This document shows positions 18,665 to 27,119 of a DNA stretch of 64,000 nucleotides, piece after piece. The translations under genes were made by a program, and so were the position numbers. This stretch comes from an uncultured Lutibacter sp. (lineage in GTDB: Bacteria; Bacteroidota; Bacteroidia; Flavobacteriales; Flavobacteriaceae). The notes under the pieces are model-generated. The model had not been told where the DNA came from. It ran no database searches and was given only the letters and a program-made list of their open reading frames with translations. The stretch is taken from contig NZ_CANLRG010000003.1 in assembly GCF_947493565.1 (NCBI RefSeq), positions 248,001 through 312,000 on the forward strand. The letters are read 5' to 3'. Within the stretch, counting starts at the first letter, position 1. The number at the start of each line of letters is the position of its first letter.

Positions 18665-19867
18665 ATGAAAAAATCTAAAATCAAAAACTCAATAGCAATT
18701 ATTATTACTGTAGTAACTTGTTGGAATCTTAATTCACAAAGCATAACTACCAAAAAATTTAATTCAAGTGAACTTTTAACAGAACGGTATATAAAAATAT
18801 ATGTTCCGCCAAGTTATGAAATAGATTCTACCAAATTATATCCAGTTACCATAGTATTAGATGCTGAATATTTATTTGATGTATTTGTAGGAAATGCCAT
18901 ACTTTTTGCTGCTAAAGACAAAGCTCCTGAACAAATAATTATTGGAATTAATCAAAATAGATATAACGAGCGTTATGAAGATTGTTCTTATTCCAAAGAA
19001 AATAGTTATCCAACCCAAGAAGGTGAAGCTTTCTACAGGTTTATAAGAGGTGAACTAATTGATTATGTAGAAGAAAATTATAGAACATCACAATTTAAAA
19101 CCATTGTAGGTAATACATTAACCGCTAATTTTATTAATTATTTTTTAATTGAAGATTTTCCAGGTTTTAATGCATTTATATCCATTAACCCTTATTTAGC
19201 AATAGATATGCCTACAATGCTACAACATAAAATCCCTTCAATAAAAGATGAAAATATATATTATTACTTATCTAACGGAAAATACAATTCAGAAAAGTAC
19301 AGAAATTCAATTTCTGCTACCAATGAATTATTAGCAACCACCAACAACGGAAAGTTTAAATATCAATACGAAACATTTGATACTAGTACCAAAACAGCAT
19401 CTATAGGACAATCTATTTCAGGTGCTTTGGCGTTTATTTTTGAAATGTACTCTTCTATTTCTAAAGAAGAGTTTGAAAATAACATCCAAAATTTATCCCC
19501 TGCTGATGCCATTGCTTATTTAGAGAATAAATATGTAGAAATTGAATACCTATTTGGTAGTAATTTAAAAATTAGAGAACGAGATATTTTTGCAATTGAA
19601 AGCATTATTTTGGATAAGGAAAATGGTGATTATTTAAAAAGTTTTGGTGAAATGATTAATAGATTGTACAACGATTCCCCTATTGGCGATTATTATATTG
19701 GTCGCTATTATGAAACAGGTGGCAAATTTAAACAAGCACTTAAATACTACAAAAATGGCTATATGAAATTACCTGAAGGAGATCCAAATGCTGATGGCTA
19801 TTATAAAAATATTGAAAGAGTTTTAAGCAAACGAGACGGAACATATATCGAACCTAATAAACAATAA
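18665..19867 (+). CDS. Secreted esterase-D-like alpha/beta hydrolase lacking the usual nucleophile
   Basis: A signal peptide (1-25, ending LNSQS) precedes a putative-esterase fold (PF00756-like, about 30-290): YVPPSY, VTIVLDAEYLFD, and IIIGINQ. At the nucleophile elbow, where family members have GHS, this protein reads G149-N150-T151-L-T-A, so the serine is replaced by threonine and the preceding histidine by asparagine. The C-terminal part (about 345-395) resembles one or two TPR units (IGRYYETGGKFKQALKYYKNGY). The fold call is good; catalytic activity is doubtful. It lies between the large lipoprotein and a C1 peptidase, probably one transcript. Confidence 0.75.
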   Translation: MKKSKIKNSIAIIITVVTCWNLNSQSITTKKFNSSELLTERYIKIYVPPSYEIDSTKLYPVTIVLDAEYLFDVFVGNAILFAAKDKAPEQIIIGINQNRYNERYEDCSYSKENSYPTQEGEAFYRFIRGELIDYVEENYRTSQFKTIVGNTLTANFINYFLIEDFPGFNAFISINPYLAIDMPTMLQHKIPSIKDENIYYYLSNGKYNSEKYRNSISATNELLATTNNGKFKYQYETFDTSTKTASIGQSISGALAFIFEMYSSISKEEFENNIQNLSPADAIAYLENKYVEIEYLFGSNLKIRERDIFAIESIILDKENGDYLKSFGEMINRLYNDSPIGDYYIGRYYETGGKFKQALKYYKNGYMKLPEGDPNADGYYKNIERVLSKRDGTYIEPNKQ

Positions 19868-19880
19868 ATACAAATAATCC

Positions 19881-21038
19881 ATGAAAAACACATTTTTCTC
19901 AATTCTATTTATAGCAATTACCTCTTTATTTTATGCTCAAGAAGATGTAGCTATAAAAGTTAATATTCCAAAAGAACAAAAATATCAATTTACACCTATT
20001 ATCGATATTGAAGCTTCAGCTGTTAAAAATCAAGGAAACACAGGAACATGTTGGAGTTTTTCTGCTTCATCATTTATTGAGTCGGAAATATATAGAACTT
20101 CTGGTGAAATGATAGATATTTCAGAAATGTACAATGTTCGTCATACATACAATGCAAAATCGTGGAATTATATAATGAGGCAAGGCAAAATTCAATTTAG
20201 TGAAGGTGGTTTGGCTCATGATGTTATGAACTCAATAAAATTAAATGGCTTAGTTCCGGAAAGTTCTTATTCAGGTTTATTAAACAGTACTAAAAATTAT
20301 GATCATTCAAAAATTATCCCTGAATTAAAAACCGTGTTAGATACTTATATTAAAAATGATAAAAAATCAAACTTTCCTAATTGGAAATTAGCAGTAGATT
20401 CAATTTTAACTGTTCATTTAGGGAAAGCACCTGAAGAATTTATATATAATGGTGTTACGTATACCCCAAAATCATTTTTAGAAATGACAAAAATTAATAC
20501 GTCAAATTATATTACACTTACTTCTTTTACACACCAACCTTATAATTCAACATTTATATTGAACATTCCTGATAATTTTTCCAATGGAAGTTTTTACAAT
20601 ATTGATTTAGATATTTTTGTTAAAGAAGTAGATAATGCCCTAAAAAAAGGGTATACTTTAGCATTAGATTGTGATGTATCTGAAGAAACATTTTCATCAA
20701 AATATGGTATTGCTGTAGTTCCAAAAGAATTTAAAAATTCTGAAAAAGCTTTAACTTATATAGTTGATGAAGCAACTATTACTCCTGAATTTAGACAACA
20801 AGAATTTGAAAACTATAATACTACAGACGACCATTTAATGCATATTGTTGGAATGGTAAAAGATCAAAATGGCACTGAATATTACAAAGTCAAAAATTCT
20901 TGGGGTACAGATTCTAAACGCATAGGAAATGGTGGATATATTTATATGAGTAAACCATTTTTTAGATTGAAAACCATTTCTGTAATGGTTCATAAAAATG
21001 CTTTAAGTGAAACTCTCAAAAAAGAGTTAAAAGTATAA
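19881..21038 (+). CDS. Secreted C1 (papain-like) cysteine peptidase, bleomycin-hydrolase type
   Basis: A 385-residue protein with a signal peptide ending FYAQ (about residue 20). The papain triad is visible: C57 in QGNTGTCWSF, H321 in DDHLMHIVG, N339 in VKNSWG. The arrangement with DDHLMH-x-VG and a long insert between Cys and His follows the C1B (aminopeptidase C / bleomycin hydrolase) branch, but those are normally cytoplasmic, while this one is exported. Probable role: periplasmic peptide trimming. It closes the three-gene plus-strand run and is followed by a strong terminator. Confidence 0.88.
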   Translation: MKNTFFSILFIAITSLFYAQEDVAIKVNIPKEQKYQFTPIIDIEASAVKNQGNTGTCWSFSASSFIESEIYRTSGEMIDISEMYNVRHTYNAKSWNYIMRQGKIQFSEGGLAHDVMNSIKLNGLVPESSYSGLLNSTKNYDHSKIIPELKTVLDTYIKNDKKSNFPNWKLAVDSILTVHLGKAPEEFIYNGVTYTPKSFLEMTKINTSNYITLTSFTHQPYNSTFILNIPDNFSNGSFYNIDLDIFVKEVDNALKKGYTLALDCDVSEETFSSKYGIAVVPKEFKNSEKALTYIVDEATITPEFRQQEFENYNTTDDHLMHIVGMVKDQNGTEYYKVKNSWGTDSKRIGNGGYIYMSKPFFRLKTISVMVHKNALSETLKKELKV

Positions 21039-21058
21039 TCAACCAAGAATTGCAAACC

Positions 21059-21097
21059 AAAAAAAGCGTCAAATTAAATTTAGTTTGACGCTTTTAA
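21059..21097. terminator. Bidirectional terminator between C1 peptidase and cvfB-like gene
   Basis: Perfect 12-bp inverted repeat AAAAGCGTCAAA / TTTGACGCTTTT separated by 10 bp, with A and T tracts outside. It serves the two convergent genes. Confidence 0.88.
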
Positions 21098-21115
21098 TTT
21101 ATAAATATTATCTTT

Positions 21116-21535
21116 TTATTTTAGTACCAACCTTATACCTTCATCTTCTATTGTAATTAGCTTTTGTCTAAACAATCCTCCAATTGCATTTTTAAAGGCT
21201 TTTTTACTCATTCCCAATTCATATTTAATAGTTTTAGGATCGCTTTTATCATGCAATGCTAAAAAACCATCATGCTTTTTTAAGGCTTTTAAAATAGTAA
21301 TTTCATTTTTTACAATAGTTTGTTTAAACCCTACAGGTTGTAAGCTAACGTCAATTTTTTCATCTTCTCTTACTTTTTTAACATAACCCGTTAATTTTTG
21401 TCCTTCTTCAATTTTTTGATACAGTTCATTCTTGTACAACATTCCCTCAAATTCTTCATTTACTAGAACTGTAAAACCCAATGCTGTATTTCTAACAACA
21501 ATTAACTCTACTTTATCTCCTGTTTTTAACTCCAT
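21116..21535 (-). CDS. Short CvfB-like RNA-binding protein (S1 domain plus winged helix)
   Basis: Residues 1-70 form an S1-type OB fold (LKTGDKVELIVVR, GFTVLVNEEFEGMLY) and residues 75-139 a winged helix (ALKKHDGFLALHDKSDPKTIKYELGMS is the CvfB C-terminal signature region). Full CvfB proteins have several S1 repeats and about 280 residues; this one has 139, so it corresponds to the last S1 repeat and the winged helix. The start is clean and the ORF complete, so it is a natural short form, not a broken gene. It is 7 bp behind menD and probably co-transcribed. Confidence 0.8.
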   Translation of the reverse strand: MELKTGDKVELIVVRNTALGFTVLVNEEFEGMLYKNELYQKIEEGQKLTGYVKKVREDEKIDVSLQPVGFKQTIVKNEITILKALKKHDGFLALHDKSDPKTIKYELGMSKKAFKNAIGGLFRQKLITIEDEGIRLVLK

Positions 21536-21542
21536 TCTTTAT

Positions 21543-23207
21543 TTATTTTAAATTGTTGAAATATGCTTTTAATATTTGATCGTTCTTCTCTCTTGGCGTT
21601 TTTATTTCTAATAACCTTGGTTGTTTAGAATCTTCAAAAAAACACTCAAGTACTTTAATTAAACTTTCTTCATCTGAAACTACCTCATAATCAAATTTAT
21701 ACATTTTACACAAATGTTCAGCTGTTAAATTATGAGTTGTTTCAAAATAATTTAAAGCATTTGACTGCTGTGGTCCAGGTATAAACCTAAAAATACCTCC
21801 TCCTGAATTATTGATCAATATAATCCTAAAATTTGCTGGAATATAATCATTCCAAAGTGCATTACTATCATAAAAAAAACTAATATCTCCTGTTATAAAG
21901 GTGGTTCTTATGTTTGATACTATAGCTGCCCCAATAGCAGTACTTGTACTTCCATCAATTCCACTAGTACCTCTATTACAAAACACCTGTAAAGTATTAT
22001 TTATATTAAATAATTGAGAGTATCTAATAATTGAGCTATTTCCAAGTTGCAATTGCGAATTATTAGGTATAGTTGGTAGTATTTTTTCAAAAACTCTTAA
22101 ATCAGAGAATGAACAACTATCTATAAAATTTTGATGATTTTTTAATCGGTGTACCTTCTTTTGAAGCCAAAATTGTTGAAAACTACTTTCTTTAGGCTTT
22201 GTTAAAAAGAAAAACTGACTAAAAAATAACTGTGGTGAAATTTTAAAGTGTTTTGACAAACAATGAAAAGTATTAAAAGCTCTTTTTGAATCTATATGCC
22301 AATGATGTTTTGGCTGGTATTTTCTCAAATGCTGTTTAATTTTTTTTGATACAATCAGCCCTCCTAAAGTTAGCAAAATATCTGGTTGAAATTGCTCCAA
22401 TTCATCTTCAACAAAAGGAAAAATTAACTTATCTATACTGTTAATAAACTTGGAGTGTGAAACATTGGCTGTGTTTTCAATTAAAACTAAAACGGAAGGA
22501 TCCTTTGTGAAATGCTCTAACTGAGTTTGTATTAATTTGTCTGGAAAATGCGCTCCAACCAATACTATTTTTTTGGTTGAAGCATTCCAAATATCTGCAA
22601 AATTTTGAAGTTCATCGACATCTAAAGGAACTTCTTCTACAACAGTATCAATTTCATCAAAACCAACTATTTTGTTGGTTATTTCATATAAAGGTTCATC
22701 AAATGGTACATTAATGTGAACAGGTCCCTTTTGAGATTTAGCAAGTTTTAAAGCTGTAGTTACTAATTCAAAATTTGAAGCTTTAGAAACCTCATCAGCT
22801 ACTAAGTTAGAAGAACATAAAATATGGTTTTCAAAAACATTTTTTTGGCGTATCGTTTGCCCATCACCAATATCAATCAAATGCTCTGGTCGATCTGCTG
22901 AAATAATTACTAAAGGTATATTGCTATAAAAAGCTTCCGCAACAGCTGGATAATAATTTAATAATGCCGACCCTGATGTACAAACAATTGCAACTGGTTG
23001 TTGTAATTGTTGTGCCATTCCTAAAGCAAAAAAAGCCGCACAACGTTCATCTACTATACTATATGTTTGAATAGATGTATGATTTGAAAAACCAATAGTT
23101 AGCGGAGCGTTTCTTGAGCCAGGAGAAATTACCACGTGCTTAATTTGATGAGAAATACAAGAAGCAATAACAAGCTGCGCTAAGTTATTTTTAGGAAATT
23201 GAGGCAT
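21543..23207 (-). CDS. menD: 2-succinyl-5-enolpyruvyl-6-hydroxy-3-cyclohexene-1-carboxylate synthase MenD
   Basis: MenD is the ThDP-dependent enzyme joining isochorismate and 2-oxoglutarate in menaquinone synthesis. Key marks: VISPGSRNAPLTIGF at the N-terminus, the catalytic-glutamate region YSIVDERCAAFFALG, TSGSALLNYYPAVAEA, HINVPFDEPL, and the ThDP/Mg site GDISFFYDSNALW with INNSGGGIF. Length 554 is normal. Its substrate isochorismate comes from MenF encoded 1.5 kb away. A -7 box lies 22 bp upstream. Confidence 0.97.
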   Translation of the reverse strand: MPQFPKNNLAQLVIASCISHQIKHVVISPGSRNAPLTIGFSNHTSIQTYSIVDERCAAFFALGMAQQLQQPVAIVCTSGSALLNYYPAVAEAFYSNIPLVIISADRPEHLIDIGDGQTIRQKNVFENHILCSSNLVADEVSKASNFELVTTALKLAKSQKGPVHINVPFDEPLYEITNKIVGFDEIDTVVEEVPLDVDELQNFADIWNASTKKIVLVGAHFPDKLIQTQLEHFTKDPSVLVLIENTANVSHSKFINSIDKLIFPFVEDELEQFQPDILLTLGGLIVSKKIKQHLRKYQPKHHWHIDSKRAFNTFHCLSKHFKISPQLFFSQFFFLTKPKESSFQQFWLQKKVHRLKNHQNFIDSCSFSDLRVFEKILPTIPNNSQLQLGNSSIIRYSQLFNINNTLQVFCNRGTSGIDGSTSTAIGAAIVSNIRTTFITGDISFFYDSNALWNDYIPANFRIILINNSGGGIFRFIPGPQQSNALNYFETTHNLTAEHLCKMYKFDYEVVSDEESLIKVLECFFEDSKQPRLLEIKTPREKNDQILKAYFNNLK

Positions 23208-23228
23208 TTAATAAATTAATTTTAAGTG

Positions 23229-23236
23229 CAAAGTTA
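23229..23236 (-). promoter_or_regulatory. Candidate -7 box of menD
   Basis: Minus strand TAACTTTG followed by CA, exact TAnnTTTG, 22 bp before the menD ATG. No -33 TTG at the usual distance. Confidence 0.5.
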
Positions 23237-23343
23237 CGTAAAGTTATGCTAGTTTTTAAAGAAATTAATAATTTAGTATAATTGATTTTTATCATATAAA
23301 AATTGAATTCATTACATTAAATTTAATAAGCAAAAAATTTATT

Positions 23344-24477
23344 TTGATTAAACTAATTGCATTATTATCGCCACTTTCTATCAATTTATATGGAGCAATT
23401 TTTTTATTTGCAACAGCAACTAAACAATTTAAAAATAGATTTTTTTTAGGGCTTTTTTTAGCCAATAGTTTTATTTTATTTCTCGGTCATTTTTTATCGT
23501 TTTATGAGTATTGGAAAATATTTCAGTATTTTGATTTCCTTTTTTTAGGAGCAATTTTAGCCTTTTATCCTCTTTATTATCTGTATATCTATAGTGCTTT
23601 TAATTTTAATATTATACCTATTAAATGGATTTATCATTTTACTCCCTCAATAATTATAGCAGCTCTAATGTTAATTGTTACAAGTTTAGTTAGTTGGGAA
23701 AATTATATCGAATATATGAATAACAATCTTTATGCTAGTGAATTAACTTCAAGTTCATCCAAAATATTAGCTTATTTATATAAAGGAACTCGATATTTTC
23801 ACTTAGTTCAAATTATTGGATACAATTTTTTAGCCATTCGCTTTATTTTGAGAGCACATCAAGAAATGAATAACTCATTTTCAAATTTAGATAAGTATCA
23901 ACTTAGGTATTTTTATGTAGTCAACATCTCCTTCATCTTATTTATGTCGATTCCAGGATTTTATGTAACTCTAATTGGTAGAACACCATTAAATACGAAT
24001 GATTATCTTTTGTTAAGTTCTTGCATACTCTTCTCCCTACTTTATTTAATTATTGCTATAATAGGAATACGCCAAATCCCTGTGGCAATAGATTTAAAAA
24101 CAATGGTTCCTAAAAATGAGGCTGGTAAAGAACAGCTTTATGAATTTAACGAATTAGAGAAAGAGTTATACTTATATTTTAGCAATGAAAAACCTTGGTT
24201 AGTTCCAAATTTAAATATTTGGGAAGTAGCGAAACATTTAGGAACCAATCGTTCTTATATTTCAAATGTTATCAATGAAAAAGTAGGTTGTAACTTCAAC
24301 CAATTTGTAAATAACTACAGAATTAAAGAAGCTAAACTACTTTTAAAACAAACTCCAAATAAAACCATCACAGAAATTAGTGAACTAGCTGGTTTTGGGT
24401 CTGTAAATTCCTTTATCAGGATTTTTAAAAAAGTGGAGAAATGTACTCCTTCAGAATATCGTAAAAAGATTCTTTAA
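23344..24477 (+). CDS. Membrane-bound AraC-family transcriptional regulator
   Basis: The 377 residues combine about seven hydrophobic helices (residues 3-250) with a C-terminal AraC/XylS HTH domain (about 270-377). The HTH shows WEVAKHLGTNRSYISNVINE for the first helix pair and ITEISELAGFGSVNSFIRIFKK for the second, ending with TPSEYRKK. This architecture senses a signal at the membrane. The start is taken as TTG at 23344, because the first membrane helix begins right after it and no ATG occurs before residue 100. It is divergent from menD and convergent toward menF; no obvious target operon is adjacent. A pair of 11-bp direct repeats lies just downstream. Confidence 0.9.
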   Translation: MIKLIALLSPLSINLYGAIFLFATATKQFKNRFFLGLFLANSFILFLGHFLSFYEYWKIFQYFDFLFLGAILAFYPLYYLYIYSAFNFNIIPIKWIYHFTPSIIIAALMLIVTSLVSWENYIEYMNNNLYASELTSSSSKILAYLYKGTRYFHLVQIIGYNFLAIRFILRAHQEMNNSFSNLDKYQLRYFYVVNISFILFMSIPGFYVTLIGRTPLNTNDYLLLSSCILFSLLYLIIAIIGIRQIPVAIDLKTMVPKNEAGKEQLYEFNELEKELYLYFSNEKPWLVPNLNIWEVAKHLGTNRSYISNVINEKVGCNFNQFVNNYRIKEAKLLLKQTPNKTITEISELAGFGSVNSFIRIFKKVEKCTPSEYRKKIL

Positions 24478-24482
24478 ATTTT

Positions 24483-24514
24483 ACGATTTAAACACTCTTT
24501 TATACGATTTAAAC
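24483..24514 (+). repeat. Pair of 11-bp direct repeats, 21-bp period
   Basis: ACGATTTAAAC occurs at 24483-24493 and again at 24504-24514, two helical turns apart, directly behind the AraC-type regulator gene. Such spacing suits AraC-family binding half-sites, but the position (3' of the regulator, 3' of menF) is unusual for an operator. The rest of the 24478-24676 gap shows nothing else. Confidence 0.4.
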
Positions 24515-24676
24515 GCTTATTTTTTTCAACTATTTATAGTTTTACAATAGAAAATCAACTGGATGTTAAGTACTTAAATATACATGGGAAGAATTGCATG
24601 AAAATTTATAATGTTAGCCCACAAACATTATAAATTTGAAAATGTTTTAACTTAGTTCTTTTCATTCGGTTGATTT

Positions 24677-25750
24677 TTAAAGCACTTTTTTCATAATTTC
24701 AGCTTTTGAAACTGTTTCAAACCACTCATTTTGAGGAATACTCTCTGCAGTAATGCCCCCACCAATATACAATGATGCAACCGAATTTTCAATCTGCATA
24801 CATCTTAAATTTACAAATAAATTTGTTGAATTATATAGGTTTAGTTCTCCTAAAAAACCTGAATAGTAGGCTCTATCATATCCTTCATTTTTTAAAATAA
24901 ATTCTTTTGCAACTTTTTTAGGCAATCCACAAACTGCAGGAGTTGGATGCAACGATTTTACAATATCACCTAACAAACTAGTTTCCTTTAATTTACCAGT
25001 AATGTCGGTTTTTAAATGCAATAAATTTCCTGCTTTAATAGTATATGGATTTGAAACTGATAAATTATCAACACATTTTTGAATACTTGATAAAATATAA
25101 TTTGTCACAAACTGTTGCTCATCTCTCTCTTTTGATTCCCAATTTACCCTTAATGAATTTTTGTATGACTGTGTACCAGCTAAAGCCATAGTAGTAAAAA
25201 CATTTTTTGAAACACTTAATAATCGCTCTGGAGTTGCTCCCATCCATAAACCAATTTGAGGGTGAAACCACACATACACAAAAGCATTATTATAAGTATT
25301 TAACATCTTTTTTAATGTAACTAGCACATCTAAATTTGAACTTATTAATTCCTCTTTTCTAGATAAAACAATTTTGTTTGATGAGCCACTTATAATAAAA
25401 TTTATTGCTTTTTGAACTATTTTTTCATGCTCAAGTTGAGCCTTTTCTAAAGAGGTTTTTGCTTTAACATTAGCAAGGTTTTGAGGAGTTTTTAAATCTG
25501 ATTTGAACGAAATTTCAGTTTCAAAACTTTTACACTTTTTAAAAGGGAATATTACGGTGTTTTTACTATCATCAAATGGAGCAAAAACAAAACCAGATTC
25601 ATTAAATTCTTTTAAAATATTCAAAGTTTTATCTTTTTGAACCAAACAAGAAACTTTTTTTTCATTAGGTTTCCTATAAACTACAAAAGGCAAATTAGAT
25701 GTTAATAGTACTTCAATTTCTTTAAAAAAATGTGCAATCTCTTTTTTCAA
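24677..25750 (-). CDS. menF: Isochorismate synthase MenF
   Basis: A chorismate-binding enzyme of 357 residues. Visible signatures: KIVLSRKEEL, TMALAGTQSY, HLKTDITGKL, LHPTPAVCGLPK, YSGFLGEL and LYIGGGITAES, in the order of MenF/EntC proteins. It converts chorismate to isochorismate, the first committed step to menaquinone. The alternative of a siderophore isochorismate synthase is unlikely because the neighbours are menaquinone genes and no catecholate siderophore genes are seen. It is the last gene of a three-gene minus-strand run (8-bp gap to the hydrolase). Confidence 0.93.
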   Translation of the reverse strand: MKKEIAHFFKEIEVLLTSNLPFVVYRKPNEKKVSCLVQKDKTLNILKEFNESGFVFAPFDDSKNTVIFPFKKCKSFETEISFKSDLKTPQNLANVKAKTSLEKAQLEHEKIVQKAINFIISGSSNKIVLSRKEELISSNLDVLVTLKKMLNTYNNAFVYVWFHPQIGLWMGATPERLLSVSKNVFTTMALAGTQSYKNSLRVNWESKERDEQQFVTNYILSSIQKCVDNLSVSNPYTIKAGNLLHLKTDITGKLKETSLLGDIVKSLHPTPAVCGLPKKVAKEFILKNEGYDRAYYSGFLGELNLYNSTNLFVNLRCMQIENSVASLYIGGGITAESIPQNEWFETVSKAEIMKKVL

Positions 25751-25758
25751 TATGATAT

Positions 25759-26619
25759 TTAATTTATCTGTTGTAATAAAATGCTTTTAATCTGCTTAAA
25801 ATTAGACCAAACTAACCCATGACCTACACCATCCAAAGTTACCAATTCAAATTGTTGTGGTGAAATATTATTTTTTAAATAAAGTGAATTCTCATAAGGC
25901 ACAATTCCATCATCATTTCCATGGATACTTAAAATCGTTGAAGGGTTTTCATTCCAACTATTTTCAAATTTTTCTAAATCCTTTTGATGTGATAACTTTT
26001 CCTTTGAAGCCGCTTGCCAAGTTTTGGGGATTAAATTTTTGGTCAATTTCCATTTATAAAAGTTTAAAGCCCAAGGCATAACTTCTTTGTTTGAAAAAAC
26101 AGCAGGAGCTAATAGAATAATTTTTTTATATTTTTTTTTCGAAGCTAAAGCAATAGGTCCTCCATAAGAATAACCAACTAATATTACTTTTTTAGATGGA
26201 ATATTCTTGATTAAATCTTCTAATAAATTCGTTTCAAATTGTATAGATTCTTGAACATTTCCTGTATGATAAATTCCATATCCAATTCTATCATAAGAAA
26301 TTAAATTTACTCTTGAATTTAACTCTTCATCCATTAAATATTTCTTAAAATCTAAAATAGAACCTATAGAACCATGAATAAAAACTATGGTTGGTAATGT
26401 TGTATCAATCTTTTTTTGAAGTTCTAAAACTCGGTATTTATATTTTTGGTAAGTTTTTAAACTAAGTGAAATAGGAAATGACAATTTTTCAAATTCTTTT
26501 TCTATTTTATGTGTAGCTTTTGGGGTTGAAAATTGATAAAATAATGCTATTAAAACTATTAACAATAGTACAACTAATAGTAATGTTATTTTACCTATCT
26601 TTTTCAGCCTTTTCTTCAT
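25759..26619 (-). CDS. Membrane-anchored alpha/beta hydrolase
   Basis: One N-terminal membrane helix (about 10-29) is followed by an alpha/beta hydrolase with the oxyanion segment IHGSIGS (81-87), nucleophile S151 in GYSYGG, acid D236 or D237 in HGNDDG, and H267 in GVGHGL: a complete catalytic triad. It lies between menF (8 bp) and the menI-like gene (5 bp), so all three are translated from one transcript. MenH in the menaquinone pathway is also an alpha/beta hydrolase, but it is cytoplasmic and soluble and lacks this anchor, so I do not assign MenH. Substrate unknown. Confidence 0.85.
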   Translation of the reverse strand: MKKRLKKIGKITLLLVVLLLIVLIALFYQFSTPKATHKIEKEFEKLSFPISLSLKTYQKYKYRVLELQKKIDTTLPTIVFIHGSIGSILDFKKYLMDEELNSRVNLISYDRIGYGIYHTGNVQESIQFETNLLEDLIKNIPSKKVILVGYSYGGPIALASKKKYKKIILLAPAVFSNKEVMPWALNFYKWKLTKNLIPKTWQAASKEKLSHQKDLEKFENSWNENPSTILSIHGNDDGIVPYENSLYLKNNISPQQFELVTLDGVGHGLVWSNFKQIKSILLQQIN

Positions 26620-26624
26620 ACATA

Positions 26625-27041
26625 TTATTTTGGTAAAATAATATTGGTTAATTTACACATAGAAACCAACTTTCCTTTATCATCTTCTACCCTAATTTCT
26701 AGTAAATGAGTGGTTCTTCCCTTATGAATAAACCTTGCCGTTGCTGTTATGTAGCCATCTTTTACACTTCGCAAATGATTTGCCGAAAATTCTAAACCTT
26801 TAACCGTAAATTTATCTCTATCTATTACTAATAAAGAAGCTGGACTACCTACACTTTCAGCTAATGCCATTGTGGCGCCTCCGTTTAAAATACCTGCTGG
26901 TTGATAAACTCTTGAATCTACTGGCATTCTAGCCTCTAAAAAATCATCCCCTACATCGGTATATTTTATATGTAAAGTTTCCATTAAAGTACCTTTACAC
27001 AAACTATTTAAAGCTTTTAATGTTTCTAATTTTTGATCCAT
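26625..27041 (-). CDS. menI: Hotdog-fold thioesterase, probable 1,4-dihydroxy-2-naphthoyl-CoA hydrolase
   Basis: A 138-residue PaaI/YdiI-type hotdog protein: the catalytic region LNGGATMALAESVGSPAS contains the conserved glutamate, and ANHLRSVKDGYITATARFIHKGRTT is the typical strand pair. YdiI/MenI removes CoA from DHNA-CoA made by MenB. Sequence alone cannot separate it from other PaaI thioesterases, but it opens the transcript with menF, which supports a role in menaquinone synthesis. Confidence 0.82.
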   Translation of the reverse strand: MDQKLETLKALNSLCKGTLMETLHIKYTDVGDDFLEARMPVDSRVYQPAGILNGGATMALAESVGSPASLLVIDRDKFTVKGLEFSANHLRSVKDGYITATARFIHKGRTTHLLEIRVEDDKGKLVSMCKLTNIILPK

Positions 27042-27088
27042 CTTAAAAAATGTTAGGTTGTAAAAATAAGAATTAAAACTATAAGTAC

Positions 27089-27096
27089 TACCTTTG
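27089..27096 (+). promoter_or_regulatory. Candidate -7 box of the PRiA4_ORF3-like gene
   Basis: TACCTTTG followed by CA, exact TAnnTTTG, 23 bp before the ATG at 27120. Confidence 0.5.
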
Positions 27097-27119
27097 CATT
27101 AGAATAGAATTTAAACAAA

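Noticed and set aside
25759-26619. Naming the hydrolase menH
   Set aside because: Fold and position agree but the membrane anchor does not, and alpha/beta hydrolases are too many to assign by position alone.
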